Of a stretch of DNA of 64,000 bases, positions 24,801-32,372 are shown piece by piece. The notes beneath the pieces were generated by a model, which worked only from the letters and a program-made list of their open reading frames with translations, did no database searches and was not told the DNA's origin. Position 1 is the stretch's first letter. Each line of letters starts with the position of its first letter. The stretch is from Nocardia asteroides (GTDB lineage: Bacteria > Actinomycetota > Actinomycetes > Mycobacteriales > Mycobacteriaceae), in NCBI RefSeq assembly GCF_021183625.1, contig NZ_CP089214.1, positions 5,580,001-5,644,000 of the forward strand, read 5' to 3'. Both the position numbers and the translations under genes were made by a program.

Positions 24801-25304
24801 GAGATCGATGGCTCCGGCCTGCCGGACGGTGCCGGCTCGCAGCGCCCCGACGCCTGGCTCGACTCCCCGACCACAACGGATTCCGATAACTCCGGCAGCT
24901 TCGGCCGGCCGCTCGCGGAGCACCCGACGAACGGCAGCCAGGCCAGTCTCGGCAGCAACAGCAGCGGGCACTCCATCATCGATGGCACCCAGGCCGTCGG
25001 CGGTGGCAGCACCCAGGCCGGGCTGGCCGCGCAGCACACCGAGGAGAAGTACGGCTTCGCCGGCGAGGGCAAGGATGTGCGCGGCAAGGCCCGGCCGCAG
25101 CGGTGGCCGAAGTGGCCGCACATGCCGAAGCCGTTCACTCCGGCGGACGGCACCGACGAGCCCTGGCTCCCGGAGGGCGCCGTCGCCGCTCCGGACGCGG
25201 CGGAGGCGGGCAAGGAGGAGCAGGATCCCTCCGCGGCCGATAGCACGCAGCCGTCGGCCGCGGAGCAAGGCGCGGGCGATGTTGATGTCGCGTTCACCTT
25301 GTGA
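21798..25304 (+). CDS. ESX-associated protein with CpnT-like N-terminus and Q/N/G-rich repeats
   Basis: 1,168 residues. Residues 1-340 align by eye with the N-terminus of the giant protein upstream: MSLSLPEELRWLGWVAGA, RTGDQSLE, CAFDMGTELQATKITIIVTLCWLAVE, TAKGWGV, then a Gly/Ala-rich part with FIQGALVGG. Residues ~460-760 are Q/N/G/S-rich repeats (FQGNQGGGN, QDSPTLGVQQSPEFTQ, LGSQSNQGG). Residues ~760-1168 are Pro/Ser-rich, with a duplicated GMSESDFVAGP. No enzymatic domain is visible, unlike its neighbour. Both proteins end in the same motif (DVDVAFTL here). It may be a structural, adhesive or carrier partner of the giant protein; that role is inference. Confidence 0.8.
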   Translation: MSLSLPEELRWLGWVAGAAWPDGMEDEAWATSKAWAEATEAITALLVKVDEARLATMAAYPQGFAAEEMGNRYNEIRTGDQSLEALAEAMQMVSDCAFDMGTELQATKITIIVTLCWLAVEIAWAWLFPPTAAANQGALILTTRSFLKVFQDTVQKTITNIAGKMGAPAGVKRHFFKEWAHLRPVAPTAKGWGVYGARALEAAAIGGGINLSVQVGQIADHKRRGGVNGKELGFSILGSVAGALPAREFGRVLGKYADAAGRKFSAKGWNVDNGAYRTFRGAMIGSIADGMGAAVGNMAVGGVNALLGGNFADSFTSGEGWAGGFIQGALVGGGRGASAYTGNIPRVDAGITPGQYRRENWRGYAWWFDESWGSGYFGDKKPPKTDIELKPVNGGGTNSPGGATAPGGGRPVDPAGLSSANTSPSSPNAPNFGVIDGSSTGRPVPGGPHLMSGALNGGTVLNGGHTGADGSQGFQGHQGNQGGGNQTFQGNQGGGNQSFQGTQGVDGAPSFQGGQSVQGDQTVQSSQGFQGSQGVDGNQFVQGHQDGAFQDSPTLGVHQSPEFTQVAQGNQDGAYQGLQDSPTLGVQQSPEFTQVAQGNQDGAYQGFQDSPTLGVQHSPQFTQGSGGLGNQTVQGTQVGGGNQAVQHGSSTQTSGLGSQSNQGGLGSQSNQGGLGNQSNQSGLSNEGGLSNEGGLGSQSVDSPLHNQSLGSQSVDSPLHNQSSENNVLGTDGNQSIQPRPGDPAQHGGLAEHTGGPFRGDTTSVLGDNIQAAPANPVQQGHSGGGEHIGTQQFRDGDDGTPVQRNTDNRSLYGPTETNTPANRDGAPEVSPPSSPIGRIDYDSESPISPLPDAPAPRFPGTSESNTGFQGYVGPTYSGDPTPSQQNSHAQGNAPAPAPESPGNRARRLGLPRLNTEIDPVVRPVRDPISDAAPARPGAPAPVIPEGMSESDFVAGPVHPVPTVAPVIPPGMSESDFVAGPQPIAIGRPEQGNLLSDGFQQPEIDGSGLPDGAGSQRPDAWLDSPTTTDSDNSGSFGRPLAEHPTNGSQASLGSNSSGHSIIDGTQAVGGGSTQAGLAAQHTEEKYGFAGEGKDVRGKARPQRWPKWPHMPKPFTPADGTDEPWLPEGAVAAPDAAEAGKEEQDPSAADSTQPSAAEQGAGDVDVAFTL
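23445..23670 (+). repeat. 87-bp tandem repeat in the Q-rich region
   Basis: The period is exactly 87 bases (29 residues), with copies starting at 23445, 23532 and 23619; the third is partial. The unit runs from QDSPTLGV through QSPEFTQVAQGNQ to DGAYQG. The copies differ at only a few bases, so the duplication is recent or maintained by conversion. Confidence 0.9.
23879..23962 (+). repeat. 42-bp direct repeat
   Basis: Two adjacent copies (23879-23920 and 23921-23962) encode LGSQSVDSPLHNQS, with one base difference seen (GTA versus GTC). They lie in the Q/N/S-rich part of the gene. Confidence 0.85.
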
Positions 25305-25457
25305 TGTGTCGCACATCGGCCCCGCCCTGCCCGGTGTATCGGGAAGGTGCACGATCACCGCAGGTAGGAGCCTTGTTCAGGGGTTCGGCGGGCGGGACCG
25401 GAAAACTCGAATTAGCCTGTCTGCCACAAGAAGTTAAGACGCATACTGTGTAATGCG
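25303..25457. promoter_or_regulatory. Intergenic region upstream of the ESX operon with two palindromes
   Basis: A perfect palindrome, GATGTG-TCG-CACATC (25303-25317), begins inside the stop codon of the Q-rich protein gene. A second, shorter one has arms CGCAT (25440-25444) and ATGCG (25453-25457) around TACTGT, which could be a -10 element for the operon starting at 25512. The rest of the 207-base gap is unremarkable. The promoter assignment is tentative. Confidence 0.4.
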
Positions 25458-25511
25458 GAGAGCTGGCGAGCATTTCGCGGCCCGTCACGAACCGACGAAG
25501 GGGACGAGAGC

Positions 25512-25835
25512 ATGGCAGAGCGGATCGAGGTCGACCCGGCCGCGCTCGCCAACGCGGCGGGGCTGACCGAGGAGCTGGCAGCCGGAGTTCGCTCGGTGCT
25601 GACCACCCTGCAGCAGGAGCTGGCCACCTACGAGTCGGCGGGCGCGGATCAACCGTGGGGCAGCGACAAGATGGGCAAGAAGTTCATCCAGGGTGATGCC
25701 AATAACGGCTACCAGGCCTCCCGGGACAACCTGCTGCAGGGGCTCGACGGCATGGCGGGAACCCTGGACGAGTTCGCGGCCGGCCAGCGCGATGCGGTCA
25801 CCGCGTTGACCTCCGCGGACCAGCCGACCATCTGA
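25512..25835 (+). CDS. WXG100-like ESX secreted protein
   Basis: 107 residues, first gene of a compact operon. It has two predicted helices either side of a turn: an N-terminal helix from LANAAGLTEELAAGVRSVL through LATYES, a turn containing PWGSDKMGK in the W-x-G position, and a second helix ending in DEFAAGQRDAVTAL. Length and pattern fit the WXG100/ESAT-6 superfamily of the EspC/PE-like kind. It probably forms a heterodimer with a larger helical substrate from the same operon; which one cannot be told. Confidence 0.8.
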   Translation: MAERIEVDPAALANAAGLTEELAAGVRSVLTTLQQELATYESAGADQPWGSDKMGKKFIQGDANNGYQASRDNLLQGLDGMAGTLDEFAAGQRDAVTALTSADQPTI

Positions 25836-25862
25836 TCCGAACGGCGGAAGCGGGAGCAGCAC

Positions 25863-26345
25863 ATGGTGAATCGCCGGTTGCACGAAGACATGGCGCTCAT
25901 GCTCAACGGCCTGAGCGAGCAGATGCGCGACATCGCGGAGGTGCAGCGCAAGCGCTCGCTGCTGACCGCGACGGTGACCGCGTGTGAGAAACGCATCGAG
26001 GTCACCGTGAACGCGGACGGCCTGCTCGTGGAGACCAAGTTCGCCGACGACATCCTCGACCTGGAGATGGACGAGATCGCCCTGAACATCACGGCGGCGG
26101 TCCAGCAGGCGGCCGCGAAGGTCGCCGAGCAGGCCGCCGAGTTGATGAAACCGGTTGGCGAGCGGCGTGATTCGCTGCCCGCGCTCTCCGATATCGTCGA
26201 CGGCGCGCCCGACCTGCGCGGGTTCATTCCGCAGCCGCCGGTCACCCCGACGGTGCCGCCGACCTCACCGGAGTGGCCGGAGAACCGGGACAACGACGTG
26301 CACGATGCGGCCCCGCCATCGATCGTCGCCGACCGGGAGCTGTGA
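25863..26345 (+). CDS. YbaB/EbfC-like protein (EspL-like)
   Basis: 160 residues; GGGAG upstream of the ATG. Residues ~1-100 follow the YbaB/EbfC fold: a helix with MRDIAEVQRKRS, strands LTATVTA and IEVTVNADG, then a long helix after DLEMDEIALNITAAVQQA. A Pro-rich tail follows (PQPPVTPTVPP). YbaB-fold proteins recur in ESX loci (EspL in ESX-1 of M. tuberculosis), where they help stabilise or export substrates rather than bind DNA. It sits 27 bases after the WXG100-like gene and 39 bases before the first EspB-like gene. Confidence 0.8.
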   Translation: MVNRRLHEDMALMLNGLSEQMRDIAEVQRKRSLLTATVTACEKRIEVTVNADGLLVETKFADDILDLEMDEIALNITAAVQQAAAKVAEQAAELMKPVGERRDSLPALSDIVDGAPDLRGFIPQPPVTPTVPPTSPEWPENRDNDVHDAAPPSIVADREL

Positions 26346-26384
26346 CGCCGCTCCCCCCGTATACCACCGAGCCAGAGGAACCGC

Positions 26385-28925
26385 ATGTCCGATCTGCCCG
26401 CAGCGTGGGACGATCTCCGTACCAGCGCTTCCGAGTCGCGGCTGCGGTTCGAGCCGGAGGCCGCGATCGAGGCCGCGAACTCGGCGAGGGACGTGGTCGG
26501 CACCCTGCTCGGGCTCGAGCGGGCGATCACCGAGCATCACCTCGACGACATGGTGACCATCACCCGTGCCGACGGCACCACCTACATCCACGAGTCCGGG
26601 CGGCAGCTCACCCAGCTCTACGAGTCGAAGGCGCGGACGCTCTCCGCCGCCCTGCAGACGCACGCCGACATCGTCACCGACATCGGGGAGACCTTCATCT
26701 GGGCGGGCAAGGAGTACGCCGGGACCGATGCGGCCAGTGCCGAGAGTCTGCAGAACCGGCTGAACGAGATTCGCATGCCGACCACGGCCAGCGCCTACTC
26801 CATCGATTTCGCGAGGTCGGACAGGTTCGACAATCCGATCGCCTCGCCGTTCCTGCTCACCGGGGTCGACGGCTGGAAGGACGCGGGGCTGAGCGGATAC
26901 GACGACGACTACCTCGTGATGGACGCCTACTCCATGCCGCTCGACCTCGCCGACTACGGCGGGCGGCTCGACCCGGCCGCCCCGGGTGCGATCACCGTGG
27001 AGAATCCCCAGTCCCTGGTCTTCGATCATTTCTTCCAGCTCGGGCAGCATCTGGCAGCCGACGTCGAACGGGTGCACCACGCCGCGGAGGCATGGTGGGT
27101 GCTGGCCAAGGACCTGCAAGCCACCCTGTACTCGTTCCGGGACAAGATGAACGGCTGGGCGCCCCGGTGGGAGGGTGTGGGCGCCGCGGCGGCGAAGCGG
27201 GCCAGCACGGAGTGGGCCGCGAAGGTCACCCCGCTGCGTGACTCCATGTTCTCGATGAGCGAGAACCTCCAGTACACGGCGGAATGGCTGGCACGCACCG
27301 GCTACGCGATGCCGAAGGTCGACATCTCCGCCCAGCTCACCAGGAACGATGTCACCCAGCTCGTGCTCAACCACTACCGCGCGGAGTGGCAGAAGCACTA
27401 CGCCCAGGGCATGTCCAACACCGCGAGCTCCATGCCGCTGATCGAGGGACCCGTCACGCCTACCTCCGCGAGGCTGTCGAGTGTGCCGGAGCCGCACAAG
27501 CCCGGCTCGCCGGGCAACGGAAACAACGGCGGCAACGGAAACAACGGCGGCAATGGGAACAACGGAGACCTGCCGCAGTACCAGACCGAGCAGGAGGCCT
27601 ACAACGCCGGCTTCCAGGACGGGCAGCAGGACGCGCAGCAGAACGGTGGTCAAGGCGGGCAGCCGGGGATCGGCCCGGGGGCGGGGAACCCGGGCGGCGG
27701 CGATCAGGGCCTGCAGGCCGGCCCCGGCCAGCAGGCCGGGCTCCCCGGTGCCGGCCAGGGTCAGGGCGAAGCGGGCGGCCCCAACCCGGGTCAGGCCGAT
27801 CCCGGGTTGCAACCCGGCGTTGCCCCGGCCGAGTTGCCCACCGAGAACGGCGCCCAGGGCGCTGCACAGGGCGGCGGCCAGGGCGGCGCGCCGGGCGGTG
27901 ACCAGGGCGGCGGCCAAGGCGGCGGCGAAGGTGGCGGCCAGGGCGGTGGTCAGGGCGGTGGCCAGGAGACCGCGCCGCTGAGCCCGGCGGGCGCGCTCGG
28001 CGCCGCGGGCGGCGGTGGCGGGCTGCCTGCCGCGCAGCAGCCGGGTGGCGACAAGCCGAAGAAGAAGCCGAAGACCCCGACCGCGGCCGACGTTCTCGCT
28101 GAACTCACCGGCGTCGACCCGGCCGAGATGCCCGAGGAGCTGCGGAACACCCCGATCACGACGCCCGACGGCGCGGAGGCGCCGTCGCTGGCCGACGCGC
28201 TGGCCCAGCTCACCGGCGCCCCGGTCGAGCAGATGCCGGCGGAACTCAGGGACATGCCGCTCGCCGACCTGTTCGGGGCCGATTCCGCGGGGCTGCCGTC
28301 CGAGACCGGCGGCCTGAGCGCGGCCGAACCGGCGCAGGCGGCGGCGCTGGACGCGCAGGCGCCGGGCGGGGGGAAACCGGGCACGCCGAATCTGTTCCAG
28401 ATCCTGAGCGAGCTCGCCGACTCGATTTCGCAGAACATCGAGTCGTTCCTGCAGCTGGGCGGGGTCGATCCCGGTGGTGCGCTGAGCCAGGCGCTGGATC
28501 CGGGGCTGCTGGAGAGCGGGCTGCGCGGCCTGCTGGAGCCGACCGGTCAGGCGCTGGAACTGGCCGGTGCCGGTGTTGGCGGGGGTGGGGGTGGCGGTGG
28601 CGGCATTCCCGGGATGGCCGTCGCGGAGTCCCAGCCGCTGGCGCCCTATCCGGGCACCCAGAACGGCGGGGGATTCCCGCGGGCATCGGTGGCGGGCCCC
28701 GATCTCAGCCCGGCCGGTTTCCAGGGTACGGCGGGCGCGGCCTCGGGCCAGGCTCCCGGCGGCGGCACGCCCGGTGCGCCGATGGGCGGCGGCATGGGCG
28801 GCGGCGGCACCGGCGCTTCCCAGCAGAACGAGCACAAGCGCGGTGAGTACCTGAACTCGCGGGACCACCTGGACGAGCTGCTCGACGGACCGCTGGGCCG
28901 GGTGCGGCCGGTGATCGAGCAGTGA
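26385..28925 (+). CDS. EspB-like ESX substrate (copy 1)
   Basis: 846 residues. Residues ~1-340 are a long helical domain comparable to EspB/PE-PPE-like substrates, with GETFIWAGKEYAGTDAASAES near residue 105 and QYTAEWLARTGYAMP near 300. A candidate YxxxD export motif, YLVMDAY, lies near 180. The middle is a Gly/Gln-rich low-complexity region (27500-28020). A conserved module follows, with ELTGVDPAEMPEEL, TPITTPDG and LADALAQLTG, then another Gly-rich region and a conserved end: EYLNSRDHLDELLDG then RVRPVIEQ. These landmarks recur in the gene at 29727. The stop overlaps the EspG start (ATGA), implying coupled synthesis of substrate and chaperone. Confidence 0.8.
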   Translation: MSDLPAAWDDLRTSASESRLRFEPEAAIEAANSARDVVGTLLGLERAITEHHLDDMVTITRADGTTYIHESGRQLTQLYESKARTLSAALQTHADIVTDIGETFIWAGKEYAGTDAASAESLQNRLNEIRMPTTASAYSIDFARSDRFDNPIASPFLLTGVDGWKDAGLSGYDDDYLVMDAYSMPLDLADYGGRLDPAAPGAITVENPQSLVFDHFFQLGQHLAADVERVHHAAEAWWVLAKDLQATLYSFRDKMNGWAPRWEGVGAAAAKRASTEWAAKVTPLRDSMFSMSENLQYTAEWLARTGYAMPKVDISAQLTRNDVTQLVLNHYRAEWQKHYAQGMSNTASSMPLIEGPVTPTSARLSSVPEPHKPGSPGNGNNGGNGNNGGNGNNGDLPQYQTEQEAYNAGFQDGQQDAQQNGGQGGQPGIGPGAGNPGGGDQGLQAGPGQQAGLPGAGQGQGEAGGPNPGQADPGLQPGVAPAELPTENGAQGAAQGGGQGGAPGGDQGGGQGGGEGGGQGGGQGGGQETAPLSPAGALGAAGGGGGLPAAQQPGGDKPKKKPKTPTAADVLAELTGVDPAEMPEELRNTPITTPDGAEAPSLADALAQLTGAPVEQMPAELRDMPLADLFGADSAGLPSETGGLSAAEPAQAAALDAQAPGGGKPGTPNLFQILSELADSISQNIESFLQLGGVDPGGALSQALDPGLLESGLRGLLEPTGQALELAGAGVGGGGGGGGGIPGMAVAESQPLAPYPGTQNGGGFPRASVAGPDLSPAGFQGTAGAASGQAPGGGTPGAPMGGGMGGGGTGASQQNEHKRGEYLNSRDHLDELLDGPLGRVRPVIEQ

Positions 28926-29719
28926 GCGGTCGGTGGGCCTTCACCGACATGGAGTTCGCGCTGATCTGTGACCGGGAGGGGCACGGCGCCGTCCCGGAGC
29001 CCTTCACCTTCACCAGCCGGATCCCGCTCGCCGAGGACTACGCCGCCGAGCGGCGCCGGGTGCTGGCCGAACTGCGCGCCCGGGGCGATTCCGAGCTCGC
29101 CGTTCTCGCCGAGGCGATCGCCAGACCCGATGTGAGCCTGGCGATTCACGCCTGGGACGAGGCGGATTTCGCGGCGCACGAGCAGCATGTGCGGGTGCAC
29201 GCCGTGCGGAGCCGCGCCCGCGGCTACGTGATCACCCAGCGCCCGGGGGAGACCCTGTGGCACAGCGGCGGGTTCGACGTGGCCGAGTGCGATCCGCATG
29301 CCGTCGCCGAGGTCGCGCTCGGCTGCCTGCCGTTCGCGAACGCGGGGCGATCGCTGGAGATCCCGCTGCCCGACGCGGATGCCGAGCCGGACCGTGGCTC
29401 GTCCCCGATCGGCCCGTCGATCGGGGACGAGGCGGCCGACGCCGACGCCGAGCGCGGCGCCGCGTTCCTGGCCACGCGGGCCGAGCGGGCGGGTGATCTG
29501 CAGCTCTTCCAGGGCCGGTCGAAGTTCGGCCCCCGCGGCCGGGTCGGGATGCGGCTGGAGTGGCGCGATCTGCCGGGCGACGGCCGCTACGTCATCCGGC
29601 GGAACGCGCACATGCGGGTGGCCACCGGAATGGGGACCAAGGCAATGGTCGAGTGGGTGGACGAACAGGTCGCGGAGATCCTGCTTCGCCTCGACCGGCA
29701 CATGGAGAACGAGGAATGA
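28922..29719 (+). CDS. espG: EspG-family ESX chaperone (1)
   Basis: 265 residues, start overlapping the preceding substrate stop. It belongs to the ESX secretion-associated EspG family (PF14011): N-terminal WAFTDMEFALICDREG, PFTFTSRIPLAEDY, the central ARGYVITQRPGETLWHSGGFDV, and C-terminal GRSKFGPRGRVGMRLEWRD then DGRYVIR and WVDEQVAEIL. EspG proteins bind the helical tip of PE-PPE-type substrates in the cytosol and keep them soluble before export. Its partner is most likely the protein encoded immediately upstream. The symbol denotes the family only, not orthology to a particular EspG. Confidence 0.88.
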   Translation: MSGRWAFTDMEFALICDREGHGAVPEPFTFTSRIPLAEDYAAERRRVLAELRARGDSELAVLAEAIARPDVSLAIHAWDEADFAAHEQHVRVHAVRSRARGYVITQRPGETLWHSGGFDVAECDPHAVAEVALGCLPFANAGRSLEIPLPDADAEPDRGSSPIGPSIGDEAADADAERGAAFLATRAERAGDLQLFQGRSKFGPRGRVGMRLEWRDLPGDGRYVIRRNAHMRVATGMGTKAMVEWVDEQVAEILLRLDRHMENEE

Positions 29720-29726
29720 GAGTCCG

Positions 29727-32372
29727 ATGAGCCAGAACCCGCAGATCAACGCCTGCCAGCAGCTGCAGAAGCAGACCAAGAACGGGCTCCTGCAGTTCGA
29801 CCCCGCCGATGCGCTCACCGGCGCGACGGCCTGCCAGGAGCTGATCGACGACCTCATCGGCATGAAGGACGCGATCGAGAACCTCGGGCTGACGACCATG
29901 CCCGTCATCGCCTCCGCCGGTTCCGAGCAGGTCCTCGCCTCCGGCGCCACGCTGACCAACGTCTACAACACCAAGGCCGCGCACCTGCGCGACGTGCTCT
30001 CCGATCAGATCCAGATCATCACGATGATGGGCGATACCTTCGTCGCCGCGGGCAAGAAGTACCAGTCGACCGATTCCGCCAGCGCCGACAGCATCAGCGC
30101 GCTCGAGGGTGTCTCGATGCCGACGACCCCGACGGCGTATCAGGAGAACCTGAACGCGGGCGGTGTTCCCAGCGCCACGCTCGCCGAACCGTCCGGGGGC
30201 AAGTTCCAGCGCGACTTCCCCGGCGACGACACCCCGCGCTACGAGGGCGGCGACGCCTACACCGTCCCGCAGTTCCTGACCTCCTTCGGCGCCAAGGACG
30301 CGACCGTCCGGGTGGACATCGAGCCCAAGGACAGCCTCGACATGAAGGAGATGCACAAGCTGTACCTGCATCTCGACCCCGCTTCGATCATCGCGCGCGC
30401 GCGATCCTGGTACGCGCTGGCCCTCACCCTCACCGAGCGGCTGAACGACATGGTCGGGGCAATCCTGCCGCTGAACGAGAGCTGGATCGGCACCGGCGGC
30501 CAGGCAGCGCAGAAGGCGGTCACCGACTACCAGGCATCGATCAAACCGCTGAATCAGGCGATGATCGCGATGAGCACGAATCTCCAGTACACCGCGCAGT
30601 GGGTGGCCTTCACCAAGATCTCCATGCCGCAGGATCCCGACCCCGGGATCTGCTGCCCCGGCAAGGTCACCCGGCGCTACCGGGCCGAGTGGCAGCGGCA
30701 CTACGGCGACGGCATGAAGAACACCGTCGAGAACATGCCCGCCATCCCCGGCGCGCCCGACATGCACGGCAACCCGACCTTCGCGCCGCCCGCGGGCGAC
30801 ACCGAGGGCGGTGATGCCGGGGGCGGTGACATCGACGGCGGTGACATCCCGGGAGCCGGGGACGGCAACGGCGACCTGACGCAGTTCGACAGCGAGGAGG
30901 AAGCCTACGCGGCCGGCTACGAGCAGGGGCTGCAGCAGGCGGGGCTCGGGCCCGGCCAGAACAGCCTGTTCGGCCCGGGCGCCGATAGCCTCGGCGGCGG
31001 TATCGGCACGACCGCCAACCCCTATCTCCCGAAGGAGAGCGTGCGGTGGCCGGCGGACTCGCTCACAGCGGCGCAATCGCAGAACCCGCTCGACGCGGCA
31101 GCGCTCGCCGGGGAATCCCCGATGACCCCGTCGATTCCGGCCGCGAGCATGCCGAGCGCGCCGGGAGGCGCGGATGGCGGCCAGAGCGCGGGCGGCGGCG
31201 CGAAGCCGTCGTCGGCGCAGTCACCGCGGGTGCCTTCGGTCGACGAGCTGATGAACGCGATGGGCGGGGAGCCCCAGGGGCCGGGCTCGGGTGTGCCGAC
31301 CGCGGCGCTGCCGAGTTCCGCGGCGACCCCCGGCGGCGGCGAGTCCGGTGGTGGTGCGTCGGGCGGCGGTGGCATCCCCGGCGGCGGTGGCATCCCGGGG
31401 GGTGGCGCCGCCGGCGGCGGCAAGCCGTCGTCGGCGCAGTCACCGCGGGTGCCATCGGTCGATGAGCTGATGGACAGCCTCGGGCAGGGCGGCGGCGGAT
31501 CGGCCGGACTGCCCGCGGCCACGCCGCCCAAGACACCGTCGGTGGCCGACCTGCTCGGCAAGCTCACCGGCACCTCGCCGGACAAACTGCCCGCGGCGCT
31601 GCGGGACACCCCGATCACCACACCCGACGGGCAGGAGGAGCCCACCCTCGCCGACGCGCTCTCCCAGCTCACCGGCGTTCCGGTGGATCAGATGCCGGAG
31701 GAGCTGAAGAACATGCCGCTCTCCGAGGCGCTCGGGCCGGAGTCCCCGCTCGGGGCGCTCGGCGGGGATGCCCCGCGGGCCGGGCTTCCCGGCGAATCGC
31801 CGCTGTCCGGCCTGCTCGGCGGGCAGAACGGCGGGGGCAGCATCGGCGACATCATCGGCAAACTCACCGATGCGGCGCTGCAGGGCATCCAGTCCATCGC
31901 GCAGCTGGGCGACCTCCCCGGGATGGAAGGGCTGCAGAACCTGTTCGACCCCGCCCAGATCGAGCAGAACCTGGACAGCCTGCTCGGCGGCCCCGGCAAA
32001 CTGGACGAGCTGGCCGGGGCGCTCGGTGCGGCGGGGGGCGGCGGAGCGACAGGCGGCGGCGGTGGCGGCGGCGCGGGCATTCCGGAGGTCGCCCAGCCCC
32101 TGCCCTCCTACTCCGAGCAGACCGCGGGCCAGGTCTTTCCGCGGGCGAGTCTGGACGGCTCGGATACCCAGCTCAGCCCGGCCGGAGCGCAGGGCGGGCA
32201 GCAGGGCACACCCGGCACCGGCGCGCCGATGGCGCCGGGTGCGGGCGGGGCGGGCGCGCAGAACGCGGGCGGCAACGATCACAAGCCGGGCAAGTTCCTG
32301 CACTCCCGGGTCAACCTGGACGAGGTCTTCGACGCCGTACCCGATCGGGTGCGGCCGGTGATCGAGCCGTGA
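29727..32372 (+). CDS. EspB-like ESX substrate (copy 2)
   Basis: 881 residues from the ATG at 29727 (GAGGAATGAG upstream); the open frame extends far upstream within the EspG gene and that part is a shadow. It is a paralogue of the gene at 26385, sharing GDTFVAAGKKYQSTDSASADS, QYTAQWVAFTKISMP, SEEEAYAAGYEQG, KLTGTSPDKLPAAL with TPITTPDG, and the end KFLHSRVNLDEV then RVRPVIEP. A candidate YxxxD motif (YEGGDAY) aligns with YLVMDAY of copy 1. The middle is Gly/Pro/Ser-rich and contains an internal direct repeat. The stop overlaps the next EspG gene (GTGA). Confidence 0.8.
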   Translation: MSQNPQINACQQLQKQTKNGLLQFDPADALTGATACQELIDDLIGMKDAIENLGLTTMPVIASAGSEQVLASGATLTNVYNTKAAHLRDVLSDQIQIITMMGDTFVAAGKKYQSTDSASADSISALEGVSMPTTPTAYQENLNAGGVPSATLAEPSGGKFQRDFPGDDTPRYEGGDAYTVPQFLTSFGAKDATVRVDIEPKDSLDMKEMHKLYLHLDPASIIARARSWYALALTLTERLNDMVGAILPLNESWIGTGGQAAQKAVTDYQASIKPLNQAMIAMSTNLQYTAQWVAFTKISMPQDPDPGICCPGKVTRRYRAEWQRHYGDGMKNTVENMPAIPGAPDMHGNPTFAPPAGDTEGGDAGGGDIDGGDIPGAGDGNGDLTQFDSEEEAYAAGYEQGLQQAGLGPGQNSLFGPGADSLGGGIGTTANPYLPKESVRWPADSLTAAQSQNPLDAAALAGESPMTPSIPAASMPSAPGGADGGQSAGGGAKPSSAQSPRVPSVDELMNAMGGEPQGPGSGVPTAALPSSAATPGGGESGGGASGGGGIPGGGGIPGGGAAGGGKPSSAQSPRVPSVDELMDSLGQGGGGSAGLPAATPPKTPSVADLLGKLTGTSPDKLPAALRDTPITTPDGQEEPTLADALSQLTGVPVDQMPEELKNMPLSEALGPESPLGALGGDAPRAGLPGESPLSGLLGGQNGGGSIGDIIGKLTDAALQGIQSIAQLGDLPGMEGLQNLFDPAQIEQNLDSLLGGPGKLDELAGALGAAGGGGATGGGGGGGAGIPEVAQPLPSYSEQTAGQVFPRASLDGSDTQLSPAGAQGGQQGTPGTGAPMAPGAGGAGAQNAGGNDHKPGKFLHSRVNLDEVFDAVPDRVRPVIEP
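31203..31472 (+). repeat. Pair of 51-bp direct repeats
   Basis: Copies at 31203-31253 and 31422-31472 encode KPSSAQSPRVPSVDELM; they differ at two bases. The spacer is Gly-rich coding DNA. It marks an internal duplication in the disordered part of EspB-like copy 2. Confidence 0.85.

Noticed and set aside
20955..25358. A 1,467-codon minus-strand open frame across the Q-rich ESX gene
   Set aside because: Shadow of the plus-strand coding sequence; the repeated nucleotide units read as meaningful QDSPTLGV repeats only on the plus strand.
29298..29726. Upstream extension of EspB-like copy 2 within the EspG gene
   Set aside because: The extension is Arg/Ser-rich shadow sequence; the substrate begins at MSQNPQINACQQ with a ribosome site.
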